64,000 nucleotides of DNA from DATAVB01 sp040414495. GTDB lineage: Bacteria > Actinomycetota > Actinomycetes > Mycobacteriales > QHCD01. Shown piece by piece: positions 8,275 to 17,170 of the stretch. The translations under genes and the position numbers were made by a program. The notes beneath the pieces are model-generated. The model saw nothing but the letters and a program-made list of their open reading frames with translations. It ran no database searches and was not told the DNA's origin. Numbering within the stretch: the stretch's first letter is position 1; each line of letters begins with the position of its first letter. The stretch covers positions 1 to 64,000 of the forward strand of contig JBEDUI010000239.1 of NCBI GenBank assembly GCA_040414495.1, in the 5' to 3' direction.

Positions 8275-8766
8275 ATGGCCGATCCGTCGTTCGACATCGT
8301 CAGCAAGGTCGACCGGCAAGAGGTCGACAACGCCATCAACCAGGCGTCGAAGGAGCTCTCGCAGCGCTTCGACTTCCGCGGCGTCGGCGCGTCGGTGAAG
8401 TGGTCCGGCGAGGAGGCGGTCGTGCTCGAGGCCAGCACCGAGGAACGGCTCAAGGCCGCGCTCGAGGTCTTCAAGGAGAAACTGATCAAGCGCGACATCT
8501 CGCTCAAGGCGCTCGATGCGGGCGAGCCGGAATCCTCGGGCAAGATCTACAAGCTGACCGGCCGGATTGTGCAGGGCATCGACTCGGAGAAGGCAAAGAA
8601 GATCGCCAAGCGCATCCGGGACGAGGGCCCCAAGGGCGTCCAGGCCCAGATCCAGGGCGACCAGCTGCGGGTCTCGGGCAAGAAGAAGGACGACCTGCAG
8701 GCCGTCATCGCGCTGGTCAAGGCGGCCGATTTCGACGTACCGCTGCAGTTCACCAACTACCGCTGA
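8275..8766 (+). CDS. yajQ: YajQ-family nucleotide-binding protein
   Basis: Predicted 163 residues, the normal length of the family. The start MADPSFDIVSKVD, the RFDFRG segment, KIYKLTGRIVQGID and the ending VPLQFTNYR are all family hallmarks. YajQ is a two-domain ferredoxin-like cytosolic protein; members bind cyclic di-GMP or nucleic acid, and the exact role in actinomycetes is not established. GACAGGAG precedes the ATG at a good distance. It is transcribed away from the tRNA, about 165 bases downstream of its 5' end; the next gene (rfbA) is on the same strand 129 bases away, so they may be separate units. Confidence 0.93.
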   Translation: MADPSFDIVSKVDRQEVDNAINQASKELSQRFDFRGVGASVKWSGEEAVVLEASTEERLKAALEVFKEKLIKRDISLKALDAGEPESSGKIYKLTGRIVQGIDSEKAKKIAKRIRDEGPKGVQAQIQGDQLRVSGKKKDDLQAVIALVKAADFDVPLQFTNYR

Positions 8767-8895
8767 TTCGCTTACGTACCAAGGGTTTCCGCCGACGCGG
8801 ACCGGACCCACCGGAACCCGGGACAGTCAGCATCACGATGGCCGCTAGCCTCGGGCAACGCGTACGCACCCCAGGAGCGCAAAGGAGCATCCGAC

Positions 8896-9780
8896 GTGAA
8901 GGGCATCATCCTCGCCGGCGGCAGCGGCACTCGGCTGCATCCGATCACCCGCGCGGTGTGCAAGCAGCTGCTGCCGGTTTACGACAAGCCGATGATCTAC
9001 TACCCGCTCTCGGTCCTGATGCTCGCCGGGATCCGCGACATTCTCATCATCACCACGCCCGGCGACCAGGCCACATTCGCGCACATCCTGGGTGATGGCC
9101 ACGAGTACGGCATCAGCCTGTCGTACGCCGCACAGGACGAGCCCCGCGGACTGGCCGACGCGTTCCGGGTCGGCGCCGACTTTGTCGGCAACGACAGCTC
9201 GGCGCTCGTCCTGGGCGACAACATCTTCTACGGCCACGGGTTCGACAAGACGGTCCAGCAGGCCGCCGCTTCGGTCGAGGGCTGCACGCTGTTCGGCTAT
9301 CCGGTAAAGGATCCCGAGCGCTACGGCGTGGCCGAAGCCGACGCCGACGGCCGCATTCTGTCCATTGAGGAAAAGCCGGCCGCGCCCAAATCCAACCTCG
9401 CCGTCACCGGGCTGTACTTCTACGACAACGACGTGATCGAGATGGCCCGCGACCTCAAGCCCTCGCCCCGCGGCGAACTCGAGATCACCGACATCAACAA
9501 CATCTACCGGATGGCCGGCCGGGCCAAGCTGGTCAACCTCGGCCGGGGCACCGCGTGGTTGGACACCGGAACGCACGACAGTCTGCTCGAGGCGGGTCAG
9601 TACGTACAGGTGCTCGAGCACCGACAGGGCGTACGGATCGCCTGCCTGGAGGAGATCGCGTTCGGCAAGGGCTGGATCGACGCCGAGCAGACCTACGCCC
9701 TGGGCGCCGCGTTGGCCAAGTCCGGGTACGGGCAATACGTCATGCAGGTCGCACAGCGGGGCGGCGCGGTCGGCGTCTGA
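8896..9780 (+). CDS. rfbA: Glucose-1-phosphate thymidylyltransferase
   Basis: Predicted 294 residues, full length. It joins dTTP and glucose 1-phosphate into dTDP-glucose, the first step to dTDP-L-rhamnose and other deoxysugars of the cell wall. The N-terminal nucleotide-binding signature GIILAGGSGTRLHP, the YDKPMIYYPLS segment, the LGDNIFYGHG metal region and EEKP are all present. The start is GTG 8896 with AAAGGAG about 10 bases upstream. No other rhamnose genes adjoin it in this window. It converges on htpX with only 23 bases between stop codons. Confidence 0.93.
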   Translation: MKGIILAGGSGTRLHPITRAVCKQLLPVYDKPMIYYPLSVLMLAGIRDILIITTPGDQATFAHILGDGHEYGISLSYAAQDEPRGLADAFRVGADFVGNDSSALVLGDNIFYGHGFDKTVQQAAASVEGCTLFGYPVKDPERYGVAEADADGRILSIEEKPAAPKSNLAVTGLYFYDNDVIEMARDLKPSPRGELEITDINNIYRMAGRAKLVNLGRGTAWLDTGTHDSLLEAGQYVQVLEHRQGVRIACLEEIAFGKGWIDAEQTYALGAALAKSGYGQYVMQVAQRGGAVGV

Positions 9781-9803
9781 GCCGCACCGCGCCGCAGTCG
9801 CGG

Positions 9804-10673
9804 TTACTGCTGGCGGGCCATCTCCTGCAGCCGCGCGATCCGCGCCGCCATCGGCGGGTGGGTCGAGAACAGGTGGGCCAGGCCCTCGTTGCGGAACGGG
9901 TTGGCGATCATCAGCTGGCTGGTCGCCAACAGCCGCTGCTCCGGCTGCAACGGCAACGCGGCCGTACCCCGCTCCAGTTTGTTCAACGCACTGGCCAGCG
10001 CCAACGGATCGCCGGTCAGCTGGGCTCCGGACGCGTCGGCCTGGTACTCCCGGCTCCGACTGATCGCCAACTGGATCAGCGATGCGGCCAGCGGGCCGAG
10101 GATGATCAGCGCCAGCAGGCCGAAGATGCCGCCGTCCCGGTCGTCACTCCGACCGCCGCCGAAGATCGCGGCGAACCGCGCGAACGACGCAGCGAACATG
10201 ATGATGCTGGCCAGCGCACCGGCCACCGACGAGATCAGGATGTCGCGGTTGTAGACGTGCGAGAGCTCATGCCCGAGCACCGCGCGCAACTCCTCGCGGT
10301 CCAGCATCTGCAGGATGCCCTCGGTGCAGCAGACCGCCGCGTGCCGCGGGTTGCGCCCGGTGGCGAAGGCGTTGGGCTGGTTGGTCGGGCTCACGTAGAG
10401 CCGCGGCATCGGCTGCCGGGCCGAGGTCGCCAGCTCGCGCACGATCGCGTACATCACCGGCTGCTCGGCCTCGGTGACCGGCCGGGCCCGCATCGAACGC
10501 AGCGCGAGCTTGTCGGAGTTGAAGTACGAGAAGGCGTTCATCCCGATCGCCAGCACGACGCCAATGATCAAGCCGCCCCGGCCGAAGATGCTGCCGATCC
10601 CGATGATGATCGCTGACAGCACGCCAAGCAGCACTGCGGTCTTCAGCCCGTTGAAATAGTGATGACGATGCAC
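9804..10673 (-). CDS. htpX: Membrane metalloprotease HtpX (M48)
   Basis: Predicted 289 residues from GTG 10673 (VHRHHYFNGLKTAVLL), the usual start and length for the family; the frame stays open upstream to 10823 but the extra residues resemble no HtpX. Two N-terminal helices anchor it, followed by the zinc site HELSH (residues 135-139) with a downstream glutamate, and two more hydrophobic segments. HtpX cleaves misfolded membrane proteins at the cytoplasmic side. It is divergent from the membrane-anchored Hsp70-like gene, with a 270-base shared upstream region; both are quality-control functions, which may mean common stress control, though I see no clear operator. Confidence 0.9.
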   Translation of the reverse strand: MHRHHYFNGLKTAVLLGVLSAIIIGIGSIFGRGGLIIGVVLAIGMNAFSYFNSDKLALRSMRARPVTEAEQPVMYAIVRELATSARQPMPRLYVSPTNQPNAFATGRNPRHAAVCCTEGILQMLDREELRAVLGHELSHVYNRDILISSVAGALASIIMFAASFARFAAIFGGGRSDDRDGGIFGLLALIILGPLAASLIQLAISRSREYQADASGAQLTGDPLALASALNKLERGTAALPLQPEQRLLATSQLMIANPFRNEGLAHLFSTHPPMAARIARLQEMARQQ

Positions 10674-10942
10674 GATCGCCCAAATTCCCTTCCGGATCGC
10701 GGCACGGCTCCCGGTGGAACTCCGGCCCGAACCGTTTCGTAATGCATCAAAGCTCTGCTTCGCAAGCGTCTGCGCTCGAAAGCTTCGCTTCGTACCGTGC
10801 GTAACGTACGTGCCGCAGACCACGTTCCCAGCGGCCCCGCCGGCTACCAGAGAGTAGCCAGACCGCCCGACGGCCCGCTGCCCACAATGGCAGAATCATC
10901 CGATACGGGTAGTGCCATCGGACACGGGCGCAGGGGAGAAGG

Positions 10943-13045
10943 ATGCCGATCCTGGCGATCGACTTCGGCACCACCACGACTGTTGCCGCGGTCCGAGCCG
11001 ACGGTTCCCCACCGCGGCTGCTGGCCATCGACGGATCTCCGCTGATGCCCTCGTCGGTCTTCCTCACCGAATCGGGCACGCTGACCGTGGGCCGGGACGC
11101 CGACCGGCAGGCCCGGTTGGATCCGAGCCGGTACGAACCCAATCCCAAACGCCGCATCGACGACGGTGAGGTGATGCTCGGCGTCTCCGCGATTCCGGTC
11201 GTCGAGCTGATCGCGGCGGTGCTGCGCCGGGTCGGGTCCGAGGTGACCCGGCAGTTCGGCTCGTTGCCGGCCGATGTCCGGTTGACCCACCCCGCGCGCT
11301 GGGGGCGGGTCCGCCGCCGGCTGCTCCTCGACGCCGCGCGCGCCGCCGGGCTCGGCGAGAACCCGATGCTTATCCCCGAACCCGTCGCGGCCGCCACGCA
11401 TTACGCCCAGCTCGGGCAGCATTCGCTCGGCCCGCAGGCCGGCGTCGCGGTGTACGACCTCGGCGGCGGGACGTTCGATGTCGCGGTGCTACGCCGGTCC
11501 GGCCCGACCTGGTCGGTGGTGGCCGAGGCCGGGTTGACCGACCTCGGCGGGGTCGACTTCGACCAGGCCATCGTGGAGCACATCGCCGGGCGCCAGGCCG
11601 GTCCGCACCAGGCCGAGTGGGACGCCATGCTCGCCGCGGCCGACCCGGCCAGCCGCCGCCTGCGCCGCGCGTTCGAGACGGACGTACGGGACTGCAAGGA
11701 GGCGCTGTCCCGGTACGCCCAGGCCGAGGTTCCGATGCCGGAGCCGTTCTCCGACGAGCTGCTCACCCGGGCCGAGTTCGAGGGCCTGATCCGCGACAAG
11801 CTCGCCCGTACCGTCGACCTGCTGGCCGAGCAACTGTCCCGCGGTGAGGTCGGCGAGCAGGTGCTGGCGGGGGTGTACCTGGTCGGCGGTTCGTCCCGGA
11901 TCCCGCTGGTTGCCCGGCTCATTCAGGAGCAGCTGGGCATTACGCCGACCACGCTGGACCAGCCCGAGACATCGGTAGCCACCGGAGCGCTGTTGGTGCC
12001 GGCTGACTCTGTTCCGGGTCCACTTGGCACGCAGGCTCCGCCGGTGCCGCCCGGGTACCGACCCGGATACGGACCGGGTACGGGAACGGCGCCGACCCAG
12101 CCCGGCGCACCTTCGCAACCAATGCCCTCCGGTCAGGTTCCGCAGACCGGCCCGATTCCCTCTGGCCAGGTTCCGTCCGGTCCGGTCCCGTCCGGCTCGG
12201 TCCCATCGGGTCAGGTCCCATCCGGTCAGGTTCCGTCCGGCTCGGTCCCATCGGGACATATCGCGGCACGACAGATCCCGTCCGGGCCCGTGCCACAAGC
12301 CGGCCAGTTCCCTTCCGGGCAAGTACGTTCCGGCCAGTTCCCTTCCGGGGTTCACACCCCGCCGAACGGCCAGAACCGCCCGTCCTACGGCCCGCCGACG
12401 CAGGGCCCGATGCCGTCGCGACCACCGGGCCAGTCGAACTCCCGGCGCCTGCGTTGGATAGCGCCGCTGGGCGGAGTGGTCGCCATCGCGGTCGCGGCCG
12501 TCATCGTCGTAGTGGTCCGGGACAACTCCGGCCACGGCAGCGCCCACGGCGCGACCACATCCAGCCCGACCCAGACCCCGACCGCCAGTGCGGACGCATC
12601 GACCAACTCCGCGGTCAGCGGCGCCCAGACCAAATTCGACCGGTACTTCCCCGACCCGGACGTCCAGGCGTACATGCGCCCGTCCTACAAGGTCATCAGC
12701 AGCTGTGAGCAACCGCAGAACGGCGAAACGTACTGCCAGCTAAAGAACGGACTCACCGTCGCGGTCGGCACCGGTGTCACCGGCGCCCGGCAACAGACAC
12801 TGCCCGGTACGTCGAACTCGATCGTGCACAACCCGCATACCAGCTGGAAGGAACAGCGCTGGGACAAGGGCGAGGGCAGCGGCGAGTTGCGGACCTGGCT
12901 GGGCCGCGATAAACCCGACTCACCGCTGTTGTACTGGGACCGCAACGGCAGCGTGTACGGCTTTCTCGGCATCGAGAAGGGCTCGGTCACCACGACGACG
13001 GCGGCGTCGCTGTTGGCAACCTGGAAGGCCAATTTCGAGCACTGA
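10943..13045 (+). CDS. Membrane-anchored Hsp70-like protein with PSG-repeat linker
   Basis: Predicted 700 residues. Residues 1 to about 350 form an Hsp70/actin-type ATPase: IDFGTTTT phosphate loop at the start, PEPVAAA, YDLGGGTFDV and VGGSSRIP. There is no recognisable substrate-binding domain. Residues about 355-500 are Pro/Gly/Ser/Gln-rich and contain imperfect PSGxV pentapeptides. A single transmembrane helix (about 505-528, starting RWIAPLGG) is followed by a Ser/Thr-rich stretch and a C-terminal domain of about 130 residues with two cysteines (SSCEQPQNGETYC), predicted to be outside the cell. Many actinobacteria carry such Hsp70-fold proteins; they are thought to sense or signal rather than fold, but the function here is unknown. 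Start ATG 10943 follows GGGGAGAAGG. Confidence 0.85.
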   Translation: MPILAIDFGTTTTVAAVRADGSPPRLLAIDGSPLMPSSVFLTESGTLTVGRDADRQARLDPSRYEPNPKRRIDDGEVMLGVSAIPVVELIAAVLRRVGSEVTRQFGSLPADVRLTHPARWGRVRRRLLLDAARAAGLGENPMLIPEPVAAATHYAQLGQHSLGPQAGVAVYDLGGGTFDVAVLRRSGPTWSVVAEAGLTDLGGVDFDQAIVEHIAGRQAGPHQAEWDAMLAAADPASRRLRRAFETDVRDCKEALSRYAQAEVPMPEPFSDELLTRAEFEGLIRDKLARTVDLLAEQLSRGEVGEQVLAGVYLVGGSSRIPLVARLIQEQLGITPTTLDQPETSVATGALLVPADSVPGPLGTQAPPVPPGYRPGYGPGTGTAPTQPGAPSQPMPSGQVPQTGPIPSGQVPSGPVPSGSVPSGQVPSGQVPSGSVPSGHIAARQIPSGPVPQAGQFPSGQVRSGQFPSGVHTPPNGQNRPSYGPPTQGPMPSRPPGQSNSRRLRWIAPLGGVVAIAVAAVIVVVVRDNSGHGSAHGATTSSPTQTPTASADASTNSAVSGAQTKFDRYFPDPDVQAYMRPSYKVISSCEQPQNGETYCQLKNGLTVAVGTGVTGARQQTLPGTSNSIVHNPHTSWKEQRWDKGEGSGELRTWLGRDKPDSPLLYWDRNGSVYGFLGIEKGSVTTTTAASLLATWKANFEH
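12121..12355 (+). repeat. In-frame 15-bp tandem repeats encoding PSGxV
   Basis: Within the Hsp70-like gene a run of degenerate 15-base units (each close to a TCCGGTCAGGTTCCG-like sequence) encodes about ten PSGQV/PSGPV/PSGSV pentapeptides plus diverged copies (QFPSG, RSGQF), roughly residues 393-471. Near-identical neighbouring units suggest recent slippage, so length may vary between strains. Confidence 0.85.
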
Positions 13046-13232
13046 TCTGGCAAATCCGCGCTACCAGGACACGGAGACCGGCGTCACACATTTATGCTGG
13101 TCCGTTGGGGGAGTATGGAGGAGTTCTCCTCGTGCGTGCGCGCGAGCTGGTGATGCGGCGTGGCAACCAGCGCAGGTAAGAAGCGTCATTCTTCCCGCGG
13201 CGCCGCAGAGCGGCACAGCAGAAAGGGAGTTC

Positions 13233-15104
13233 ATGCCCAAGCAGGTCGAGCAGCGCGACCGGGTCGTTATTCGGTTCGCCGGTGACTCGGGCGATGGCAT
13301 GCAGTTGACGGGTGACCGATTCACCCAGGAGTCCGCGGCATTTGGTAACGATCTCTCAACGTTGCCGAACTTCCCCGCCGAGATCCGGGCGCCAGCCGGC
13401 ACGCTGCCGGGTGTCTCGTCGTTCCAACTGCATTTCGCCGATCACGACATCATGACCCCCGGCGACGCGCCGGACGTTCTGGTCGCGATGAACCCGGCCG
13501 CGCTGAAGGCGAACTTCGGCGATCTGCCCCGCGGCGCCACGATCATCGTGGACACCCACGACTTCACCAAGCGTGCCCTGACCCGGGTCGGATATGCCGA
13601 GAATCCGCTCGAAGACGGCTCCCTGGCGGCGTACAACCTGCACGCCATCGATCTGACCGGTCTCACCACGACCGCACTTGAATCGTTTGATCTGGGCCGT
13701 AAGGAATCGGCGCGAGCGAAGAACATGTTCGCGCTCGGTCTGCTGTCCTGGATGTATCACCGCCCGGTCGAGGGCACCGTCCGCTTTTTGGAAACAAAGT
13801 TTGCCAGCAAGCCCGATATCGCCGCCGCAAATATCACGGCATTTCGTGCGGGCTGGAATTACGGCGAGACGACCGAAGCTTTCGCCGTTTCGTACGAGGT
13901 GAAACCAGCGCCGCTGCCAACCGGTACGTACCGCAATATCTCCGGAAACCTGGCCCTGGCCTACGGCCTTATCGCTGCCGCGCAGCAGGCCAAACTGCCG
14001 CTGTTCCTGGGCGCGTACCCGATCACGCCGGCCAGCGACATCCTGCACGAACTGGCCAAGCACAAGCGGTACGGCGTCACCACGTTCCAGGCCGAGGACG
14101 AGATTGCCGGCGCCGGCGCCGCGTTGGGGGCCAGCTTCGGCGGCGCGTTGGGCGTCACGAGTACGGCCGGCCCAGGTGTGGCGCTCAAATCCGAAACAAT
14201 CGGCCTGGCCGCGACGCTCGAGTTGCCGATGGTGGTCATCGATGTGCAGCGCGCCGGTCCTTCGACCGGTATGCCGACCAAGCCGGAACAGTCCGACCTG
14301 TTGCTGGCGATCGGCGGCCGGCACGGCGAATCGCCGGTTCCGGTCATCGCGCCGCAGTCCCCTTCGGACTGCTTCGATATCGCGCTGGAAGCCGTACGGA
14401 TCGCGACCACGTACCGCACGCCGGTGTTCATCCTGTCCGATGGGTACCTGGCTAACGGCTCCGAGCCGTGGCTGGTCCCGTCGGTCGAGAGCCTGCCCGA
14501 CCTGCAGGTCGAGTTCGCCACCGAGCCCAACCACACCGCCGAGGACGGCACGCGGGAGTTCTGGCCGTACCTGCGGGACCCGGAGACACTGGCCCGGCCG
14601 TGGGCGGTACCGGGCACAGCCGGCCTGGAGCACCGCATCGGCGGCATCGAAAAGGCCGACGGCACCGGCAATATCTCGTACGACCCGGACAACCACGACT
14701 TCATGGTCCGGACCCGACAGGCCAAAGTGGACGGCATCACGGTGCCGCCGCTGGAGGTCGACGATCCGTCCGGCAACGCCCGCGTACTGGTGCTGGGTTG
14801 GGGTTCGACCTACGGCCCGATTGGCGCGGCGGCCCGACGGGTACGGCGTAAGGGTCTGGCCGTGGCGCAGGCGCATCTGCGGCACCTGAACCCGTTGCCG
14901 GCCAATACCGCCGACGTGCTGCGTCGCTACGACCAGGTGATCGTGCCGGAAATGAACCTCGGACAGCTCGCCGGAATTCTGCGGGCGAAATATCTGGTCG
15001 ACGTCCTCAGCTACAACCGGGTGCGCGGTTTGCCGTTCCGAGCCGAAGAGTTGGCCGGAGTTCTGGAACATGTGATCAATGAAGGGGTCCTTGCCGATGC
15101 CTGA
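13233..15104 (+). CDS. korA: 2-oxoacid:ferredoxin oxidoreductase alpha subunit KorA
   Basis: Predicted 623 residues. The N-terminal 190 residues are the gamma-type domain (RFAGDSGDGMQLTGDRF), fused to the alpha domain (GAYPITPASDILHEL, TSTAGPGVALKSE), the fused form usual in actinobacteria. With KorB it decarboxylates 2-oxoglutarate (or a related 2-oxoacid) to the acyl-CoA and reduces ferredoxin. ATG 13233 follows GAAAGGGAG; the frame open further upstream runs into the Hsp70-like gene and is not coding. The stop codon lies 8 bases inside korB (ATGCCTGA), indicating coupled translation. Confidence 0.93.
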   Translation: MPKQVEQRDRVVIRFAGDSGDGMQLTGDRFTQESAAFGNDLSTLPNFPAEIRAPAGTLPGVSSFQLHFADHDIMTPGDAPDVLVAMNPAALKANFGDLPRGATIIVDTHDFTKRALTRVGYAENPLEDGSLAAYNLHAIDLTGLTTTALESFDLGRKESARAKNMFALGLLSWMYHRPVEGTVRFLETKFASKPDIAAANITAFRAGWNYGETTEAFAVSYEVKPAPLPTGTYRNISGNLALAYGLIAAAQQAKLPLFLGAYPITPASDILHELAKHKRYGVTTFQAEDEIAGAGAALGASFGGALGVTSTAGPGVALKSETIGLAATLELPMVVIDVQRAGPSTGMPTKPEQSDLLLAIGGRHGESPVPVIAPQSPSDCFDIALEAVRIATTYRTPVFILSDGYLANGSEPWLVPSVESLPDLQVEFATEPNHTAEDGTREFWPYLRDPETLARPWAVPGTAGLEHRIGGIEKADGTGNISYDPDNHDFMVRTRQAKVDGITVPPLEVDDPSGNARVLVLGWGSTYGPIGAAARRVRRKGLAVAQAHLRHLNPLPANTADVLRRYDQVIVPEMNLGQLAGILRAKYLVDVLSYNRVRGLPFRAEELAGVLEHVINEGVLADA

Positions 15105-16155
15105 GTCCGTCGATCTTGGTCTGCCCGGTCTCGCCGGCGTCCCGACCACCGACGAGAAGCAGAGCGCACGGGATTTCAAGACCGACCAAGAGGTCCGTTG
15201 GTGCCCTGGCTGTGGTGACTACGCGGTACTCGCCGCTGTGCAGGGCTTTATGCCCGAGCTGGGGGTACGCCGGGAGAACATCGTGATGATCTCCGGTATC
15301 GGCTGCTCGTCGCGATTCCCGTACTACATGAATACGTTTGGCATGCACTCCATCCACGGGCGTGCGCCGGCAATCGCGACCGGCCTGGCCGCGACCCGGC
15401 CCGACCTGTCGGTGTGGGTCGTCACTGGCGACGGGGATGCGCTCTCCATCGGCGGTAACCACCTGATCCACACGCTGCGCCGCAACGTCAACCTCAAGAT
15501 TCTGCTGTTCAACAACCGGATCTACGGCTTGACCAAGGGCCAGTACTCGCCGACCTCGGAAATCGGCAAGGTCACCAAGTCGACCCCGGTCGGCTCGCTG
15601 GACGGACCGTTCAACCCGGTATCGCTCGCGATCGGCGCTGAGGCATCGTTCGTCGCGCGGGCGATCGACTCCGACCGTAAGCAGCTGACCTCGGTATTGC
15701 GGGCGGCGGCCGAGCACCGCGGCACGGCGTTGGTCGAGATCTACCAGAACTGCAACATCTTCAACGACGACGCGTTCGAGTTGCTGAAGAACTCCGAAAC
15801 CCGGGACGACTGGACGATCCGGCTCGAGCACGGGGCGCCGCTGCGGTTCGGCGCCGACAAGTCCAAGGCCGTGATCCGCGATCGCGTCACCGGCAGCCTG
15901 CGGGTCGAAGAGAACGTCTCCGACGACGCCGACGTGGTCATCCACGACGAGCACAACCAGGACCCGGCGTACGCGTTCGCCCTGTCCCGGCTCTCCGGCA
16001 GCGACCTGCGGTACACCCCGATCGGCGTGTTCCGCTCGGTGCAGCGGCCGACCTACGACGACGAGCTACGGGCGCAGGTCAGCACGGCGCAGCAGTCGGG
16101 CACGCCGGATCTGGGCAAGCTGCTGCACGGTTCGGACACCTGGACGGTTGCTTGA
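15097..16155 (+). CDS. korB: 2-oxoacid:ferredoxin oxidoreductase beta subunit KorB
   Basis: Predicted 352 residues. WCPGCGDYAV and later cysteines (GIGCSSRFP, YQNCNIF) bind the 4Fe-4S cluster; GDGDALSIGGNH with LFNNRIYGLTKGQ is the thiamine diphosphate/Mg site. It carries the TPP and Fe-S cofactors while KorA binds substrate and CoA. I place the start at ATG 15097, about 10 bases after GAAGGGG and overlapping the korA stop; ATG 15079 in the same frame is possible. The pair provides an NAD-independent route through the TCA cycle and low-potential electrons. Confidence 0.93.
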   Translation: MPESVDLGLPGLAGVPTTDEKQSARDFKTDQEVRWCPGCGDYAVLAAVQGFMPELGVRRENIVMISGIGCSSRFPYYMNTFGMHSIHGRAPAIATGLAATRPDLSVWVVTGDGDALSIGGNHLIHTLRRNVNLKILLFNNRIYGLTKGQYSPTSEIGKVTKSTPVGSLDGPFNPVSLAIGAEASFVARAIDSDRKQLTSVLRAAAEHRGTALVEIYQNCNIFNDDAFELLKNSETRDDWTIRLEHGAPLRFGADKSKAVIRDRVTGSLRVEENVSDDADVVIHDEHNQDPAYAFALSRLSGSDLRYTPIGVFRSVQRPTYDDELRAQVSTAQQSGTPDLGKLLHGSDTWTVA

Positions 16156-16179
16156 TGCAACGGTCTGCGTGACGCCTCG

Positions 16180-17091
16180 GTGAACGAGGCGCGAAAGGGG
16201 CTCGCCTTCGGGGCGGGCTCCTATCTTTTGTGGGGTCTGTTCCCGGTCTACTGGCCGTTGGTGAAACCGGCTGGTGCGCTGGAGATTCTGGCGCACCGCA
16301 TGCTCTGGTCGGGTGTGTTTGCCGCGTTGGTGGTGACCTCGCAGCGTAAATGGGGTTCGGTCGCGGCCGTTGTTCGTACGCCACGGCGGCTGGGGCTTTT
16401 GGCCTGCGCGGCGGTCCTGGTTTCGATCAACTGGGGTACGTACATCTGGGCCGTCAACCACGACCATGTCGTGGAAACATCGCTGGGCTATTTCATCAAT
16501 CCGCTCTTTACGGTGTTGCTCGGCGTTCTCGTTTTGCAGGAACGGCTGCGGCGCAGCCAGTGGATCGCGCTGGGCTTCGGGTTGGTCGCGATCGCGGTCA
16601 TCGCGATTGATTACGGCCGTCCACCGTGGATTGCATTGACGTTGGCGTTGTCGTTCGGGACGTACGGCCTGCTGAAAAAGAAGGCCCAGTGCGGCGCGGT
16701 CGAGGGCTTTGCGATCGAGACATCGGTGCAGTTTTTGCCGGCGCTGCTGTATCTCGGGGTGCTGACCTCGCGCGGGCAGAGCACGTTCGGGCACCACGGC
16801 CCCGGTCAGGTTCTGTTGTTGGTGTGCGCCGGCGTGGTGACCGGGGTTCCGTTGCTGCTGTTCGCGTCGGCGGCGCGGCGGTTGCCGCTCTCGACGCTCG
16901 GGTTGCTGCAATACCTGGCGCCGATCCTGCAGTTCCTTTTCGGCGTGCTGTTGTTCCACGAGCCGATGCCGGCCGCGCAGTTGGTCGGGTTCGTATTGGT
17001 GTGGATCGGGCTGGTGCTGCTGTCCGCCGATGCGGTACGGACACAGGCCCGGCAGCGGCGCTCCGCCGCGGCCGCGTTGGAAACCGCGTAA
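16180..17091 (+). CDS. rarD: RarD/EamA-family membrane transporter
   Basis: Predicted 303 residues with about ten hydrophobic helices arranged as two EamA repeats. The opening GAGSYLLWGLFPVYWPLVKP and HRMLWSGVF match the RarD branch (RarD protein, DMT superfamily). Such proteins export or import small metabolites; the substrate of RarD is not known. The start is GTG 16180, 24 bases after korB, so it may be read from the korAB transcript. The stop codon is 5 bases before a palindromic element (17097-17160) that could end transcription. Confidence 0.88.
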   Translation: MNEARKGLAFGAGSYLLWGLFPVYWPLVKPAGALEILAHRMLWSGVFAALVVTSQRKWGSVAAVVRTPRRLGLLACAAVLVSINWGTYIWAVNHDHVVETSLGYFINPLFTVLLGVLVLQERLRRSQWIALGFGLVAIAVIAIDYGRPPWIALTLALSFGTYGLLKKKAQCGAVEGFAIETSVQFLPALLYLGVLTSRGQSTFGHHGPGQVLLLVCAGVVTGVPLLLFASAARRLPLSTLGLLQYLAPILQFLFGVLLFHEPMPAAQLVGFVLVWIGLVLLSADAVRTQARQRRSAAAALETA

Positions 17092-17096
17092 TGCCG

Positions 17097-17160
17097 TAGG
17101 GCGTGTTGCTTAAGTCCTAAGAGTCGCGCAGCAACCAGGGGACTTAGGCAACATGCCCTA
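17097..17160. repeat. Palindromic TAGGGCGTGTTGC element, copy 1
   Basis: A 64-base inverted repeat beginning TAGGGCGTGTTGCTTAA and ending with the near-complement TTAGGCAACATGCCCTA; about 21-bp arms around a 22-base centre. A second copy is at 60213-60273. TA at both outer ends resembles a target duplication of a miniature transposable element; position right after the rarD stop suggests use as a terminator. It ends 10 bases before the next start codon. Confidence 0.8.
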
Positions 17161-17170
17161 AGCTCGGGCG

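Noticed and set aside
8896..9780. dTDP-rhamnose gene cluster
   Set aside because: Only rfbA is present; adjacent genes are unrelated.
13061..13232. Upstream extension of korA into the Hsp70-like gene
   Set aside because: The family start with a good ribosome site is at 13233; the upstream part lacks family resemblance.
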